64,000 nt of DNA from Halomonas sp. ALS9 (GCF_001651035.1 NZ_LXRG01000065.1:62001-126000); one strand, 5' to 3'; shown: positions 24,022 to 36,582, counted from the first letter of the stretch. Notes: a model not told the origin generated them from the letters alone. A program made the numbers and translations.

Positions 24022-25128
24022 TTAAGCGGCCGCCTGCTGTTCAGCTAATTTCAGCGCCGTACCGTTGTCATCAAACAAGTGGACTTTTTCCCAATCCGCT
24101 GCCAGTGATACCTGCTGACCTTCCTTCCACTGGCTGGGTGCTTCGCTGCGGTGAATCAGTAGCGTATCGCCCTGTTTGGGCTCAAGGTAGACGTAAACCT
24201 CGTTGCCTAAATACTCGACGTTGACGATATCAAAGCAGTTGCTATCAGTGGGCGCCGCCAAGCATAGATGCTCTGGGCGAATGCCCAGCGTCAACGCTTC
24301 ACCGCTTTGCCGTTGCTGGGCATCCTGGGGTAGGTCAAGTTCGCCAATCCCCGTGGCCTGCACGCGGCAGCCTCTGGCGTTGCCAGCGAGCAACTCTGCG
24401 GGCATAAAGTTCATGGTCGGTGAGCCCATAAACCCGGCAACAAATTTCGTCGCTGGACGCTGATAAAGCTCGTGGGGGCTACCGACCTGCTCGACGTAGC
24501 CGCCGTTCAGCACCACGATTTTGTCGGCCAGGGTCATGGCTTCCACCTGGTCGTGGGTGACGTAAATCATGGTGGAGCCAAGACGGTTATGTAGCCGGGC
24601 GATCTCGTTACGCATCTGCACCCGCAGTGAGGCGTCCAGGTTGGAAAGCGGCTCATCAAACAGCAGAATACGTGGTTCACGCGCCATGGCTCGACCCATG
24701 GCCACCCGCTGGCGCTGGCCGCCGGAAAGCGCCTTGGGTTTACGGTGCAGGAGCTCTTCGAGCTGCAAAATCTTGGCTGTGCTCATGACCCGCTCGTGTA
24801 CCGTCTCTTTGGCGGTTTTGGCCAGTTTCAGCCCAAACGCCATATTGTCGTAGACGGTCATGTGCGGGTAGAGCGCATAGGATTGAAACACCATGCCCAC
24901 CCCGCGTTCCCGCGGTGGCAAGTCATTGACCACGGTGTCGTCCATGCGCAGGTCGCCATCGCTAATCGATTCCAAACCAGCGATCAGGCGCAAAAGGGTC
25001 GACTTGCCGCAGCCGGAAGGGCCAACGAACACCACAAACTCGCCGTCGCCAATATGTAGATCCACATCGTTAATAATGTGATCGCTGCCAAACACTTTGT
25101 TGATCTTGCTAAGCGTTACACTGGCCAT
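24022..25128 (-). CDS. Sugar ABC importer ATPase (MalK/UgpC-like)
   Basis: Nucleotide-binding subunit of a carbohydrate importer, 368 aa. Walker A GPSGCGKST (residues 36-44), Q-loop FQSYALYPHMT, signature LSGGQRQRV, Walker B ILLFDEPLSNLDA, H-loop VTHDQVEAM, then the C-terminal TOBE/OB regulatory domain of the MalK/UgpC group. ATG 25128 follows AAGGAG; 33 bases of open frame upstream were left out. It lies 62 bp after the alpha-glucosidase gene in the same operon, so its partners are the two permeases at 26.8-28.7 kb. It and MalK at 36.6 kb are near-identical in the motifs and could be interchangeable. Confidence 0.93.
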   Translation of the reverse strand: MASVTLSKINKVFGSDHIINDVDLHIGDGEFVVFVGPSGCGKSTLLRLIAGLESISDGDLRMDDTVVNDLPPRERGVGMVFQSYALYPHMTVYDNMAFGLKLAKTAKETVHERVMSTAKILQLEELLHRKPKALSGGQRQRVAMGRAMAREPRILLFDEPLSNLDASLRVQMRNEIARLHNRLGSTMIYVTHDQVEAMTLADKIVVLNGGYVEQVGSPHELYQRPATKFVAGFMGSPTMNFMPAELLAGNARGCRVQATGIGELDLPQDAQQRQSGEALTLGIRPEHLCLAAPTDSNCFDIVNVEYLGNEVYVYLEPKQGDTLLIHRSEAPSQWKEGQQVSLAADWEKVHLFDDNGTALKLAEQQAAA

Positions 25129-25190
25129 GGGTGACTCCTTGCCGACCTCACTGCTTTGCACGCGTTGGGCCGGCCTGTTGTTTTGTATGG

Positions 25191-26837
<1,647 letters not shown>

Positions 26838-26846
26838 AAAAAATCC

Positions 26847-27689
26847 TTAGCCTTTAACGGCACCGGCGGTAAGGCCTGACACAATGCGGCGCTGGAAGAT
26901 AATCACTAATACGACCAGCGGCACCGTGACCACCACAGAAGCGGCCATAATCGGCCCCCAGGGCAGTTCGTAGGCGCTGCCGCCTGACAGCAACGCGATG
27001 GCGACGGGCACCGTGCGCTGGGTGTCGGTGAGTGTGAAGGTGAGGGCAAACAGAAACTCGTTCCAAGCGGCGATAAATGCCAGCAATCCTGTGGTCGCCA
27101 TGGCGGGCCACATGAGCGGCAGAAACACTTTTGTGATCGTTACCCAGGGCGTGGCGCCGTCCATAATGGCGGCCTCTTCCAGCTCCATGGGTAGCTGCTT
27201 CATAAAAGTGGTCAACACCCAGACGGTGAAGGGCAGGGTGAAGATGGTGTAGCTGAGAATCAGCCCAGCAGGGTTGTTGTAGAGATTGAGTGCACGGATC
27301 ACCTCAAACAGACCTGAGAGCACCGCCACCTGGGGGAACATCGAGACGCCCAGAATCACCAGCAGCACCGTTGAGCGGCCGCGAAAGCGCACGCGGCCCA
27401 GGGCGTATGACGCGGTAATGCCGAGCAGTAGAGCGATGAACACCACGCTAACCGCCACGATGATGGAGTTGAAAATAGCGCGCAGAAAGCTGGTCTGGGT
27501 GAAGACGCTGATGTAGTTATCGAAGTTCCAGTTCGACGGCCACAGCTCAACCCGGAACAGGTCGCTCGAGGGTTTTAATGAGGTGACCACCGCGTAGTAG
27601 AACGGGAAAACGGCGTACACCATGATCAGCACAATCAGCGCCCAAAACCCGACGCGCTTGGCTACTTTGGCCAACTGACGCGTGTTCAT
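26847..27689 (-). CDS. Sugar ABC permease, MalG-type
   Basis: Inner-membrane permease subunit, 280 aa, six predicted helices. The cytoplasmic EAA loop that docks the ATPase reads EEAAIMDGATPWVTITKVFLP (about residues 174-194), followed by the conserved AWNEFLFALT segment of MalG-type permeases. It ends in the GLTAGAVKG tail typical of this class. ATG 27689 overlaps the stop of the partner permease by one base. Homologous to ThuG/AglG-type subunits. Confidence 0.92.
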   Translation of the reverse strand: MNTRQLAKVAKRVGFWALIVLIMVYAVFPFYYAVVTSLKPSSDLFRVELWPSNWNFDNYISVFTQTSFLRAIFNSIIVAVSVVFIALLLGITASYALGRVRFRGRSTVLLVILGVSMFPQVAVLSGLFEVIRALNLYNNPAGLILSYTIFTLPFTVWVLTTFMKQLPMELEEAAIMDGATPWVTITKVFLPLMWPAMATTGLLAFIAAWNEFLFALTFTLTDTQRTVPVAIALLSGGSAYELPWGPIMAASVVVTVPLVVLVIIFQRRIVSGLTAGAVKG

Positions 27690-28672
27690 TAGTCACCTCC
27701 CAATTGGATTTGTTTACGCCCAACGTAGAGATAAGCCACGGTGGCCAGAGCAATAATTAAGAACAGCAGGGTAGAGGCAGCGCTGCCGTAACCGACATCC
27801 TGGAATTCGACCAACTGCTGGCGGGCGTATACCGACATCGACATGGTGCTGGTGGAATTTGAGGTCAGTACGTAGATCACGTCGAACACGCGCAGCGCGT
27901 CGAGCAAGCGGAAAATCACCGCTACCATGAGCGCCGGGGTAATTAACGGCAGGGTGACCTTGAAGAACACTCGAATCGGGTGGATGCCGTCTACTTCAGC
28001 GGCCTCGTAGCAATCCTTGGGGAGCATTTGCAGGGCAGCAAGCACCAGCAACGCCACGAAGGGGATGGTTTTCCACACATCGACCATAATCACCGCCCAC
28101 ATGGAGTAGGTGGCGTTGGCTGTCCAGGCGATGGGAGCGTCAATCACCCCAAGACCCATCAACATATAGTTGATAATGCCGAACTGGTCGTTGAGCATCC
28201 ACGCCCACATTTGCGCAGAAACGATGGTGGGAATTGCCCAGGGAATCAGTACCGCAGCGCGAACGATTACGCGGCCCTTAAACTCGGCATTCAAGATCAG
28301 CGCGACAATCACCCCGAATACCACTTCCAGGGATACCGACACCACCGAGAAGTAAACGGTGTTCCATACCGACTGCCACCACACCGAGTCGGCCAGTACC
28401 CCGTACCAGCGGCCATCGTCATAGACGAGGTAATTCTCGAAGCCAATCAGATTGGCGGCGCCTAAGTCTGACAGTGACGCATCGGTGAAGCTGAGAAAAA
28501 AGGTGCGCACCAGCGGCCAACCAGCGACCAGGGTTAACGCAATCAGCATTGGGGCTAAAAACAACCAAGCGGCTTTTACTCGCTGACGGCGAACCTTGGT
28601 GCCTCGGCGCTGCTTGGTAGTCAAAGAACGCGCCCCAGTGGGCGCGTCATTTTGCTTGATGGAGGTCGACAT
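27689..28672 (-). CDS. Sugar ABC permease, MalF-type
   Basis: Inner-membrane permease subunit, 327 aa, six predicted helices after a basic N-terminus (QRRGTKVRRQRVK). EAA loop: YEAAEVDGIHPIRVFFKVTLPLI. It lacks the large periplasmic P2 loop of E. coli MalF, so it belongs to the compact ThuF/AglF type. It overlaps the MalG-type gene by one base and begins 15 bases after the binding-protein gene. Forms the channel with its neighbour. Confidence 0.92.
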   Translation of the reverse strand: MSTSIKQNDAPTGARSLTTKQRRGTKVRRQRVKAAWLFLAPMLIALTLVAGWPLVRTFFLSFTDASLSDLGAANLIGFENYLVYDDGRWYGVLADSVWWQSVWNTVYFSVVSVSLEVVFGVIVALILNAEFKGRVIVRAAVLIPWAIPTIVSAQMWAWMLNDQFGIINYMLMGLGVIDAPIAWTANATYSMWAVIMVDVWKTIPFVALLVLAALQMLPKDCYEAAEVDGIHPIRVFFKVTLPLITPALMVAVIFRLLDALRVFDVIYVLTSNSTSTMSMSVYARQQLVEFQDVGYGSAASTLLFLIIALATVAYLYVGRKQIQLGGD

Positions 28673-28687
28673 GGAGGGGCTCCAGGG

Positions 28688-29959
28688 TTACCAGTTGCGA
28701 CGCTTCAGGCGAGCCAATTCGTCTTCAAGGTCAGCGACCGCTTGAGTGCCATCTTTAGTGCCGGAAAGCACATCATGGGAGGTGCTGAAGAAGGCGTTGC
28801 TGACCCGGCCATAGGCATCGCCGGTGGGTGCGGAGGGCCGTGCAACAGCGTTAACAAAGGTTTCGTAGAGAGTGCCAAAGAAGGGCACCGCTTCGAGCAC
28901 TTCGTCGTCCTGGTAGAGGGCGTCGATTGTGGGGTTGTAAGAGGCTTGAATGGCGCGACGCTTCTGCTCTTCTTCTCCAGTCAGGAAGGCAACCAGATCG
29001 GCGGCTAACTCAGGGTGTTCGCTGTAACGCGACACGGCTAGGTTCCAGCCGCCCAGGCCAGCGGCGCTATGGCCATTTTCACCACCTGCGGGGAGTTGAG
29101 TTACACCTACTTTGCCGCGAACGTCACTGTCTTCGCTTTGCGCCAGCGACCAGGCGTAGGGCCAATTGCGCATAAACACCGCGCCGCCACTTTGGAAGAC
29201 GCCGCGCGCTTCCTCTTCGGTGTAATTGAGTACGCCGTTGGGCGAGATGTCGCCAATCCAGGAGGCGGCAAGATCCAGTGCCTCGGCAGCGTGTTCGTTG
29301 TTAATGCTAATCTCGCCATCAGTTTCCACGATGTTTCCGCCGCCAAAACTGGCCACCCACTCAAGGGCATTAACGGTCAAGCCCTCATAAGCACGTCCCT
29401 GGAAGACATACCCCTGCATACTGTCTTTGCCTTCAGCGCGTTCGGCGTCTTTTATCTCGCGGGCAATTTCGGTGAGTTCTTGCCAGGTGGTCGGCGCTTC
29501 GTGGCCATATTTTTCTAATAAATCTTCACGGTAATAGAGCACACCCGCATCGGTGAACCACGGCATGGCGACTAAGCGGTCATCAATGGTGTTGTTGGTG
29601 ACGATGGTGTCAAAGTGGCCGGCGGCGGCGTCTTCGCCCAACACTTCTCGAAGGTCAAGCAAGTGGTTGGCGAGCAGACCAGGCCACACCACGTCGATCT
29701 GCATCACATCGATATCGCTGGAGTTAGCCGACAGGATCTGCTGATAAAGTGAAAGACGCTCGGTGGAGGAGTTGGGCGTTGAAACCACGTCGACGCTATG
29801 GCCGGTTTTCTCCTCCCAGGCGGCGACGCCCTCCTGGCAAAGCGTTAGCTCCGCGCCTACCGCACCGCAAGAAATAGTCAGTTCTTCAGCCTGGGCCTGG
29901 CTTGTCGCGCTCAGCGTGCTGGCCACGGCGATAGCGGTAGTGATTAAAGTCTTTTTCAT
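28688..29959 (-). CDS. Trehalose/maltose-type ABC substrate-binding protein
   Basis: Periplasmic sugar-binding protein, 423 aa precursor. Sec signal: basic MKK, hydrophobic core, cleavage likely after SQAQA (residue 24). The mature start (ELTISCGAVGAELTLCQEG) and the STPNSSTERLSLYQQ and IDVVWPG segments resemble ThuE of rhizobia, which binds trehalose, maltose and sucrose; the resemblance is from memory. First gene of the importer operon, GAGGT upstream of ATG 29959. Highly acidic mature protein, as expected for a halophile. A perfect operator palindrome lies about 96 bp upstream. Confidence 0.9.
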   Translation of the reverse strand: MKKTLITTAIAVASTLSATSQAQAEELTISCGAVGAELTLCQEGVAAWEEKTGHSVDVVSTPNSSTERLSLYQQILSANSSDIDVMQIDVVWPGLLANHLLDLREVLGEDAAAGHFDTIVTNNTIDDRLVAMPWFTDAGVLYYREDLLEKYGHEAPTTWQELTEIAREIKDAERAEGKDSMQGYVFQGRAYEGLTVNALEWVASFGGGNIVETDGEISINNEHAAEALDLAASWIGDISPNGVLNYTEEEARGVFQSGGAVFMRNWPYAWSLAQSEDSDVRGKVGVTQLPAGGENGHSAAGLGGWNLAVSRYSEHPELAADLVAFLTGEEEQKRRAIQASYNPTIDALYQDDEVLEAVPFFGTLYETFVNAVARPSAPTGDAYGRVSNAFFSTSHDVLSGTKDGTQAVADLEDELARLKRRNW

Positions 29960-30054
29960 AACGGCGTACCTCGACGTTTATTGTTGTGGACGATGTTGCA
30001 TCAAAAACAGCGCTAAACAGCTAGCTAAAGTGCGCTCGATCGCTCTCTTAACTT

Positions 30055-30076
30055 TTATCTTAATCGATTAAGATAA
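30055..30076. promoter_or_regulatory. LacI-type operator O1 (perfect 22-bp palindrome)
   Basis: Core CTTAATCGATTAAG inside a 22-bp perfect palindrome, 96 bp before the binding-protein start. The strongest of the three sites; likely repressor is the LacI-family gene at 22.8-23.9 kb. Confidence 0.65.
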
Positions 30077-30211
30077 TGCCACTCAGTTAGCCGCTTCGGC
30101 TGCAAAAGTTCAATAGCGACTTTTGTCTAACGGGATTATTCAGTTTTCACTAAATAAAATAGTTCCTTAGACATTAGTCGCTAATTAGCAACTAGCCGTT
30201 GGCAATAAGCG

Positions 30212-30227
30212 ACTTAATCGATTAAGT
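30212..30227. promoter_or_regulatory. LacI-type operator O2
   Basis: ACTTAATCGATTAAGT, perfect 16-bp palindrome, roughly midway between the two divergent genes; shares the 12-bp core TTAATCGATTAA with O1. Confidence 0.6.
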
Positions 30228-30317
30228 TCTGGCTATCTTTCCTTAAGCATCGTGGCGTTTAATGACTGCCGCTACCCGCGCTGGGCGAACTGTGCAAGGG
30301 AAGTGTTATCGATATGA

Positions 30318-30333
30318 TCTTAATCGATTTAGA
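30318..30333. promoter_or_regulatory. LacI-type operator O3
   Basis: TCTTAATCGATTTAGA, the same palindrome with one mismatched pair, ending 67 bp before the lamB start. Confidence 0.55.
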
Positions 30334-30352
30334 CATAAGTTCTTAATAATAG

Positions 30353-31909
<1,557 letters not shown>

Positions 31910-31955
31910 ATGATGCGAGTTGCTTGATGTAACTGTTTCTTCTCCAATGCACTTT

Positions 31956-31982
31956 GCCCGCGATACGTCGCGGGCTTTTTTA
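31956..31982 (+). terminator. Terminator after lamB
   Basis: GCCCGCGA / TCGCGGGC, 8-bp stem, loop TACG, then TTTTTTAT. Strong intrinsic terminator 47 bp after the lamB stop. Confidence 0.9.
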
Positions 31983-32036
31983 TAGGGCTTTAATCGCATT
32001 GGTGAACGGTGAGCAGGGCTACCCAGGGGAGGGCTG

Positions 32037-34742
32037 ATGTCACTTCTTCAAGAGAAACTAAAAGCACCGCTACTGCCGCTTAGCGTGGTAGCCAGACCGC
32101 GCCTAAATGACCATTTTGGTTTAAATGAACATGTTCGCTTACTGATGGTGCAGGCCCCTTCGGGGTATGGCAAAACCACGCTGCTGGCCGAGCGACTACC
32201 GGCGCTGGAGCAGGAAGCTGCTTGGCTTCGTTTGGATCAGCGAGATGATCAGCCTGCGCGATTTTTAGCCTATTGGCAGGCAGCGCTCAACTCGCTGTTG
32301 GATGAAAAAGCGCCACTGTCACCGGTGGCCGAAGAGGCCGACTGCGTTGAGCAGTTAGAGCGCTGGCTTGGCGAGTTGCCCGAGCAGCGCCTATCGTGCC
32401 GGTTGGTGGTGGATGAATTTGAACACCTGACGCATCCCGATATTTTAGCTGGGCTGGCCCACTGGCTGCGCCACCAGCCGCCCTGGCTAACCTTAACTCT
32501 GGCTAGCCGATCACGTCCCGCTCTGGGGCTAGCCAGCTTACGGTTACGCGGCGAGCTTGAAGAGATCGACCTCAGCGCCCTGGCCTTTGATAGTGAAGAG
32601 GCGCAAACCCTGTGCGCAGAGCAGCTCAGCTTTCCACCCACACGAGTAAGCCTGGAGCGCGCGCTGCGCAGAAGCGGTGGCTGGGTCATGGCGCTGAGCT
32701 GGCTGGTAGAGCGCACCACCACACGGGCAGGCTTCGACGCCCTGGTTGATCGGTTAAGTGGCGCTCACCCCGACTTTGTCGCCTGGTTTGACGAGTTGCT
32801 CTCCTCAGCACTGCCTTTAGAAGAGCGTGAGCTTATGTTGCAACTGGGGGTGCTGGAGCGTTTTTCTCCTGAGCTAATGGCGCGCTTGCTGGAAGGCGAG
32901 CGGCTAACACAGCGCTTGGAGGCCTTTGAACAGGCGGGGCTATTTATTGAACGGCCTGATCCCCACGCTCAGTGGTACCGCTTCCAACGGCTGTTTGGTG
33001 AGTATCTACGCCACCGCCGTCATGAGCTAAGCCTTGCCACCCAGCGCACGCTCCACCGGCGTGCCAGCCAAGCGTGGCTAGCCTTGAACGATCCGGTGAT
33101 GGCTCTGCGCCAGGCGATACTCGCCGAAGCCCCTGAAGGCGTGGCCAGTCTACTGACCGCAGAAGGGCCAGCCCTATTGGCAAGGGGTGCCTACGCACTG
33201 TTGGCCAAGGGCTTTGCTCTGCTCGGTGAGCCGCGGCTCACCACCAGCCCAGAGCTTGCACTGCTGTATGGCTGGGTTTCCCATGCTCAGTTCCAGTTTG
33301 AGATTATCGCACGCGTGATTGGCTGGATTGAAGCGCAGTTGCATGCGCCAGAGTGGCAACTTCTTAGCGCTGAATTCGCTACGCTGCGCGCCCAATTGGC
33401 GATTAATCAAGGCGACGCTGAGCGCGCCGCGCCGCTGGCGGAACAGGCACTGGCCGTACCCGCCCGCTATTTAGCTTCAACGCCGCTCTCCGCCACCGCT
33501 ATATTGAGCGAGGCGCGCTTTGTGCAGGGGTATTTAAACGAGTCGCTGCAGCGAGTTCGTGAGGTAGAGCGCCAATCCCGCCAACATGAAGACCACCAGT
33601 TGCTGCTCTGGTCGTTTTGTCATCAATCCGAAGTGCTGGTTGCCCAAGGACGCCTCCAGGCCGCCTACGATATCCAAGAGCGCGCCTTTGCCCACTTGGA
33701 GCGGGCTGAGCTTGAGCATCTGCCCGTGGCAGAATTTCTCTACCGCATTCGCAGCCAAGTGCTGTGGGAGTGGCACCGCTTGGATGAAGCTGAACAGGCG
33801 GCCTTGAAAGGTATCGCCGTGCTGGATAACCAGGGCGAGCGCTGGACATTACAGTGCCATATTCAACTCGCCAAAGTCGCCCAAAGCCGCGGCGACCAGG
33901 CCCAGTGCGCTGACCATATTCGTCGGTTGCGTAAAATTCTTGCCGAAGGGGATTACCATATCGACTGGGTCGCGAACGCCCACGCTACGCTGCTGGCCTG
34001 GTGGCACTCCACCCATGATATGGATGCCGTAGAACGCTGGCGCCAGGAAGCGCCGACCCCCATCACCGAAGGGGCTACCAACCACTTTTCCCAGTGCAAT
34101 GTGCGCAACCACGCCCGTGCGCTCACGCTGCTGGGGCGCTTTGATGAAGCCTGCACGCTATTAGAGGCCCTTGAAGGGCACACCCAGCGATTGGGGCTGG
34201 TCACGGACGCTAATCGTAACCAGCTCTGCTTAGCCGCAGCGGCGTGGAATGCAGGAAGAGAGGAGCATGCCCACCAGCATATGCATCAAGCGCTGAGCTT
34301 GGCTTCCCGCACCGCACTGGTGGGCAGCTTTCTGCGTTTGGGAAAACCACTAGGGGAGTTGCTCAATAGGTTGCTCTATAGCGGCACCTTGGATGCCTTA
34401 GAGCAGGCGAGGGCAGAGCGGTTGCTGGCGCTGGCGGGCCGCCAGAAGGATTTTGGCAGCGCCCGACGCTTAATGCTGGATGAGACGGTGATCGCCGATA
34501 TTGTTGCCCGGCCCGATGTGCCCGAGCTGATCCGCACCTCGCCGCTCACCCGCCGTGAGTGGCAAATCCTGGGGCTGATTCATGCCGGGCTTTCCAATGA
34601 GCAGATCGCCGAGCAGCTGTCGGTGGCACCTACCACCATCAAAACCCATATCCGCAGCCTCTATCAAAAGCAGAATATTCGCCGCCGCGATGAAGCGATC
34701 GCTCTGGCCGGGCAGTTGCTGGCGCATATTCAGGGGGAATAA
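32037..34742 (+). CDS. malT: MalT-type LuxR-family activator (STAND)
   Basis: Large ATP-dependent transcriptional activator, 901 aa, the same length as E. coli MalT. N-terminal LARPRL-like start (VARPRLNDHF, residues 18-27), Walker A APSGYGKTT (40-48), Walker B LVVDEFEHL, a winged-helix arm, central TPR-like sensor repeats, and a C-terminal LuxR HTH (LTRREWQILGLIHAGLSNEQ, then IAEQLSVAPTTIKTHIRSLY). E. coli MalT responds to maltotriose; the same is likely here. GGGGAGGG precedes ATG 32037. It sits between lamB and the second alpha-glucosidase; candidate MalT boxes are seen before malE. Confidence 0.92.
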   Translation: MSLLQEKLKAPLLPLSVVARPRLNDHFGLNEHVRLLMVQAPSGYGKTTLLAERLPALEQEAAWLRLDQRDDQPARFLAYWQAALNSLLDEKAPLSPVAEEADCVEQLERWLGELPEQRLSCRLVVDEFEHLTHPDILAGLAHWLRHQPPWLTLTLASRSRPALGLASLRLRGELEEIDLSALAFDSEEAQTLCAEQLSFPPTRVSLERALRRSGGWVMALSWLVERTTTRAGFDALVDRLSGAHPDFVAWFDELLSSALPLEERELMLQLGVLERFSPELMARLLEGERLTQRLEAFEQAGLFIERPDPHAQWYRFQRLFGEYLRHRRHELSLATQRTLHRRASQAWLALNDPVMALRQAILAEAPEGVASLLTAEGPALLARGAYALLAKGFALLGEPRLTTSPELALLYGWVSHAQFQFEIIARVIGWIEAQLHAPEWQLLSAEFATLRAQLAINQGDAERAAPLAEQALAVPARYLASTPLSATAILSEARFVQGYLNESLQRVREVERQSRQHEDHQLLLWSFCHQSEVLVAQGRLQAAYDIQERAFAHLERAELEHLPVAEFLYRIRSQVLWEWHRLDEAEQAALKGIAVLDNQGERWTLQCHIQLAKVAQSRGDQAQCADHIRRLRKILAEGDYHIDWVANAHATLLAWWHSTHDMDAVERWRQEAPTPITEGATNHFSQCNVRNHARALTLLGRFDEACTLLEALEGHTQRLGLVTDANRNQLCLAAAAWNAGREEHAHQHMHQALSLASRTALVGSFLRLGKPLGELLNRLLYSGTLDALEQARAERLLALAGRQKDFGSARRLMLDETVIADIVARPDVPELIRTSPLTRREWQILGLIHAGLSNEQIAEQLSVAPTTIKTHIRSLYQKQNIRRRDEAIALAGQLLAHIQGE

Positions 34743-34806
34743 GTAGACAGGCGGGCTACTCCTAACGCCTACGCCCAGAGTCACCCTGGGGGGAGGATTT
34801 TATCTT

Positions 34807-36582
34807 GTGAGCAACCCTGCATCATGCCAAGTAACCAGCAAGAACTATGGCAAGGACTATGACAAGAACTATGGCAAGGACAAAACAATGATGCAGACAC
34901 CCTCTACTTCCCACTACGTTGGCAGCCAAGGGGCCGACTGGTGGCGCGGCGCAGTGATTTATCAAATCTACCCGCGCAGCTTTATGGACAGCAACGGCGA
35001 CGGCATTGGCGACTTAAAAGGCGTGATCGACAAGCTCGATTACATCGCCTCGCTTAACGTCGATGCGATTTGGCTTTCGCCGTTCTTTACCTCACCGATG
35101 AAAGACTTTGGCTACGACATCAGCAACTATCGCGATGTTGATCCGATGTTTGGCACCCTGGAGGATTTCGACCGTTTAGTTGAGGGTGCCCATGCCAGAG
35201 GGCTAAAAGTCACCATCGATCAAGTCATGTCGCACACTGCCGATCAGCATGCCTGGTTTGAAGAAAGCCGCCAAAGTCGCGATAACCCCAAAGCCGACTG
35301 GTACGTGTGGGCCGACCCGAAACCCGATGGCGCGCCGCCCACTAACTGGCAATCCGTATTTGGCGGCAGCGCCTGGCAGTGGGACACCCGGCGCTGCCAG
35401 TATTACCTGCATAACTTTCTGGTCAGCCAGCCGGATCTAAACTTCCGCACCCCAGCGGTGGTGGATGCCATGCTGGATGAAGTGCGCTTCTGGCTAGAGC
35501 GGGGCGTAGATGGCTTCCGGCTGGATGCGGTTAACTTCTGCACCCATGGCGAGCTAAAGGATAACCCGCCGCGCCAGGAAATTACCGAAAGTTTTCTAGG
35601 CGTTCGCCCCGACAATCCCTACGGTTACCAGCTCCACCAGTACGACAAAACCCAGCCGGAAAACCTTGCGTTTCTGGAGCGGCTGCGCGCTCTGCTGGAT
35701 GAGTACCCCGGCACCACCAGCGTGGGCGAAGTCGGCGATGACGACGCGCTGGGCGTGATGGCGGAGTACTCCCAGGGCGGCAAGCGGCTGCACATGTGCT
35801 ACTCGTTCAACCTGCTCACCGATAAAGCCGACCCCGGCTACTTGCACGAAACGCTAACTGAAATGGAAGCACGTATTGGCGATGGCTGGCCCTGCTGGGC
35901 GCTGGGCAATCACGATGTCACACGGCTGGCGACCCGCTGGCAGGCGGAAGGGCAGCTCGATAAGCTGCGCCTTTATATGGTGTTTCTACTCACCCAGCGC
36001 GGTAGCGTCTGCCTTTACCAGGGTGAAGAGTTGGGCTTGCCCGAAGCTCAGCTAACGTTTGAACAGTTGGTTGACCCTGCGGGTATTACCTTCTGGCCCG
36101 CTTATAAAGGCCGAGACGGCTGCCGAACGCCGCATCCATGGCAGGCGGACGCTCGCCATGCAGGCTTCAGCAGCGCCACACCTTGGCTACCGGTGCCTGA
36201 TGCTCAGGCTAGCCTCGCCGTTGACCAGCAAGATAACGATACTGAATCATTGTTCAATGCCTACCGTGATTTTTTAGCCTTCCGCCGTACTCAGCCTGCG
36301 CTGGTAAAAGGCGATGTGCTCTACCACCCTGTACGTGATGAAGTGCTTTGCCTGGAGCGCACCTACCAACAAACGCGCTTACTGATTGCGCTCAATTTTA
36401 GCGGCCAAACGGTTACCCGCGCAGCACCCGAGGGTACTGAAGCCATCGCCGGTGCTCCCATGTGGCTTAACAGTGAGTGGCAAGAGGGCGCGCTGACGCT
36501 ACCTCAACTGTCCCTTCCTCCCTATGGCGTGGCGATTGCCCGTTGCCCGCAATCCCAGGAGGACGCGCCATGGGACGTTTAA
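34807..36582 (+). CDS. Second alpha-glucosidase, GH13 subfamily 23-like
   Basis: Paralogue of the enzyme at 25.2 kb. With the GTG start at 34807 (GGGGGGAGGA nine bases upstream) it has 591 aa; nucleophile Asp240 (GFRLDAVN), acid/base Glu308 (SVGEVG), Asp370 (GNHD). Ala follows the nucleophile, again the alpha-1,4 type, but it differs from the Thr of the first enzyme, so the two may prefer different chain lengths or linkages. An alternative start at ATG 34888 (AAGGAC upstream) gives 564 aa and removes an odd N-terminal KNYGKDYDKNYGKDK encoded by an 18-bp repeat. Downstream malK overlaps by 13 bases. Cytoplasmic. Confidence 0.93.
   Translation: MSNPASCQVTSKNYGKDYDKNYGKDKTMMQTPSTSHYVGSQGADWWRGAVIYQIYPRSFMDSNGDGIGDLKGVIDKLDYIASLNVDAIWLSPFFTSPMKDFGYDISNYRDVDPMFGTLEDFDRLVEGAHARGLKVTIDQVMSHTADQHAWFEESRQSRDNPKADWYVWADPKPDGAPPTNWQSVFGGSAWQWDTRRCQYYLHNFLVSQPDLNFRTPAVVDAMLDEVRFWLERGVDGFRLDAVNFCTHGELKDNPPRQEITESFLGVRPDNPYGYQLHQYDKTQPENLAFLERLRALLDEYPGTTSVGEVGDDDALGVMAEYSQGGKRLHMCYSFNLLTDKADPGYLHETLTEMEARIGDGWPCWALGNHDVTRLATRWQAEGQLDKLRLYMVFLLTQRGSVCLYQGEELGLPEAQLTFEQLVDPAGITFWPAYKGRDGCRTPHPWQADARHAGFSSATPWLPVPDAQASLAVDQQDNDTESLFNAYRDFLAFRRTQPALVKGDVLYHPVRDEVLCLERTYQQTRLLIALNFSGQTVTRAAPEGTEAIAGAPMWLNSEWQEGALTLPQLSLPPYGVAIARCPQSQEDAPWDV
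34840..34881 (+). repeat. 18-bp direct repeat at the start of the second alpha-glucosidase
   Basis: AAGAACTATGGCAAGGAC occurs at 34840-34857 and again at 34864-34881, a 24-base period. It lies between two possible starts and contains near ribosome sites (AAGGAC), so it may be either leader or an N-terminal extension. Confidence 0.8.

Noticed and set aside
34790..34800. MalT box before the second alpha-glucosidase (GGGGAGGA)
   Set aside because: It is at ribosome-site distance from the GTG start and is better explained as a Shine-Dalgarno sequence.
34840..34881. CRISPR-like repeat
   Set aside because: Only two copies, 6-base spacer, no cas genes; no CRISPR array was seen anywhere in the window.
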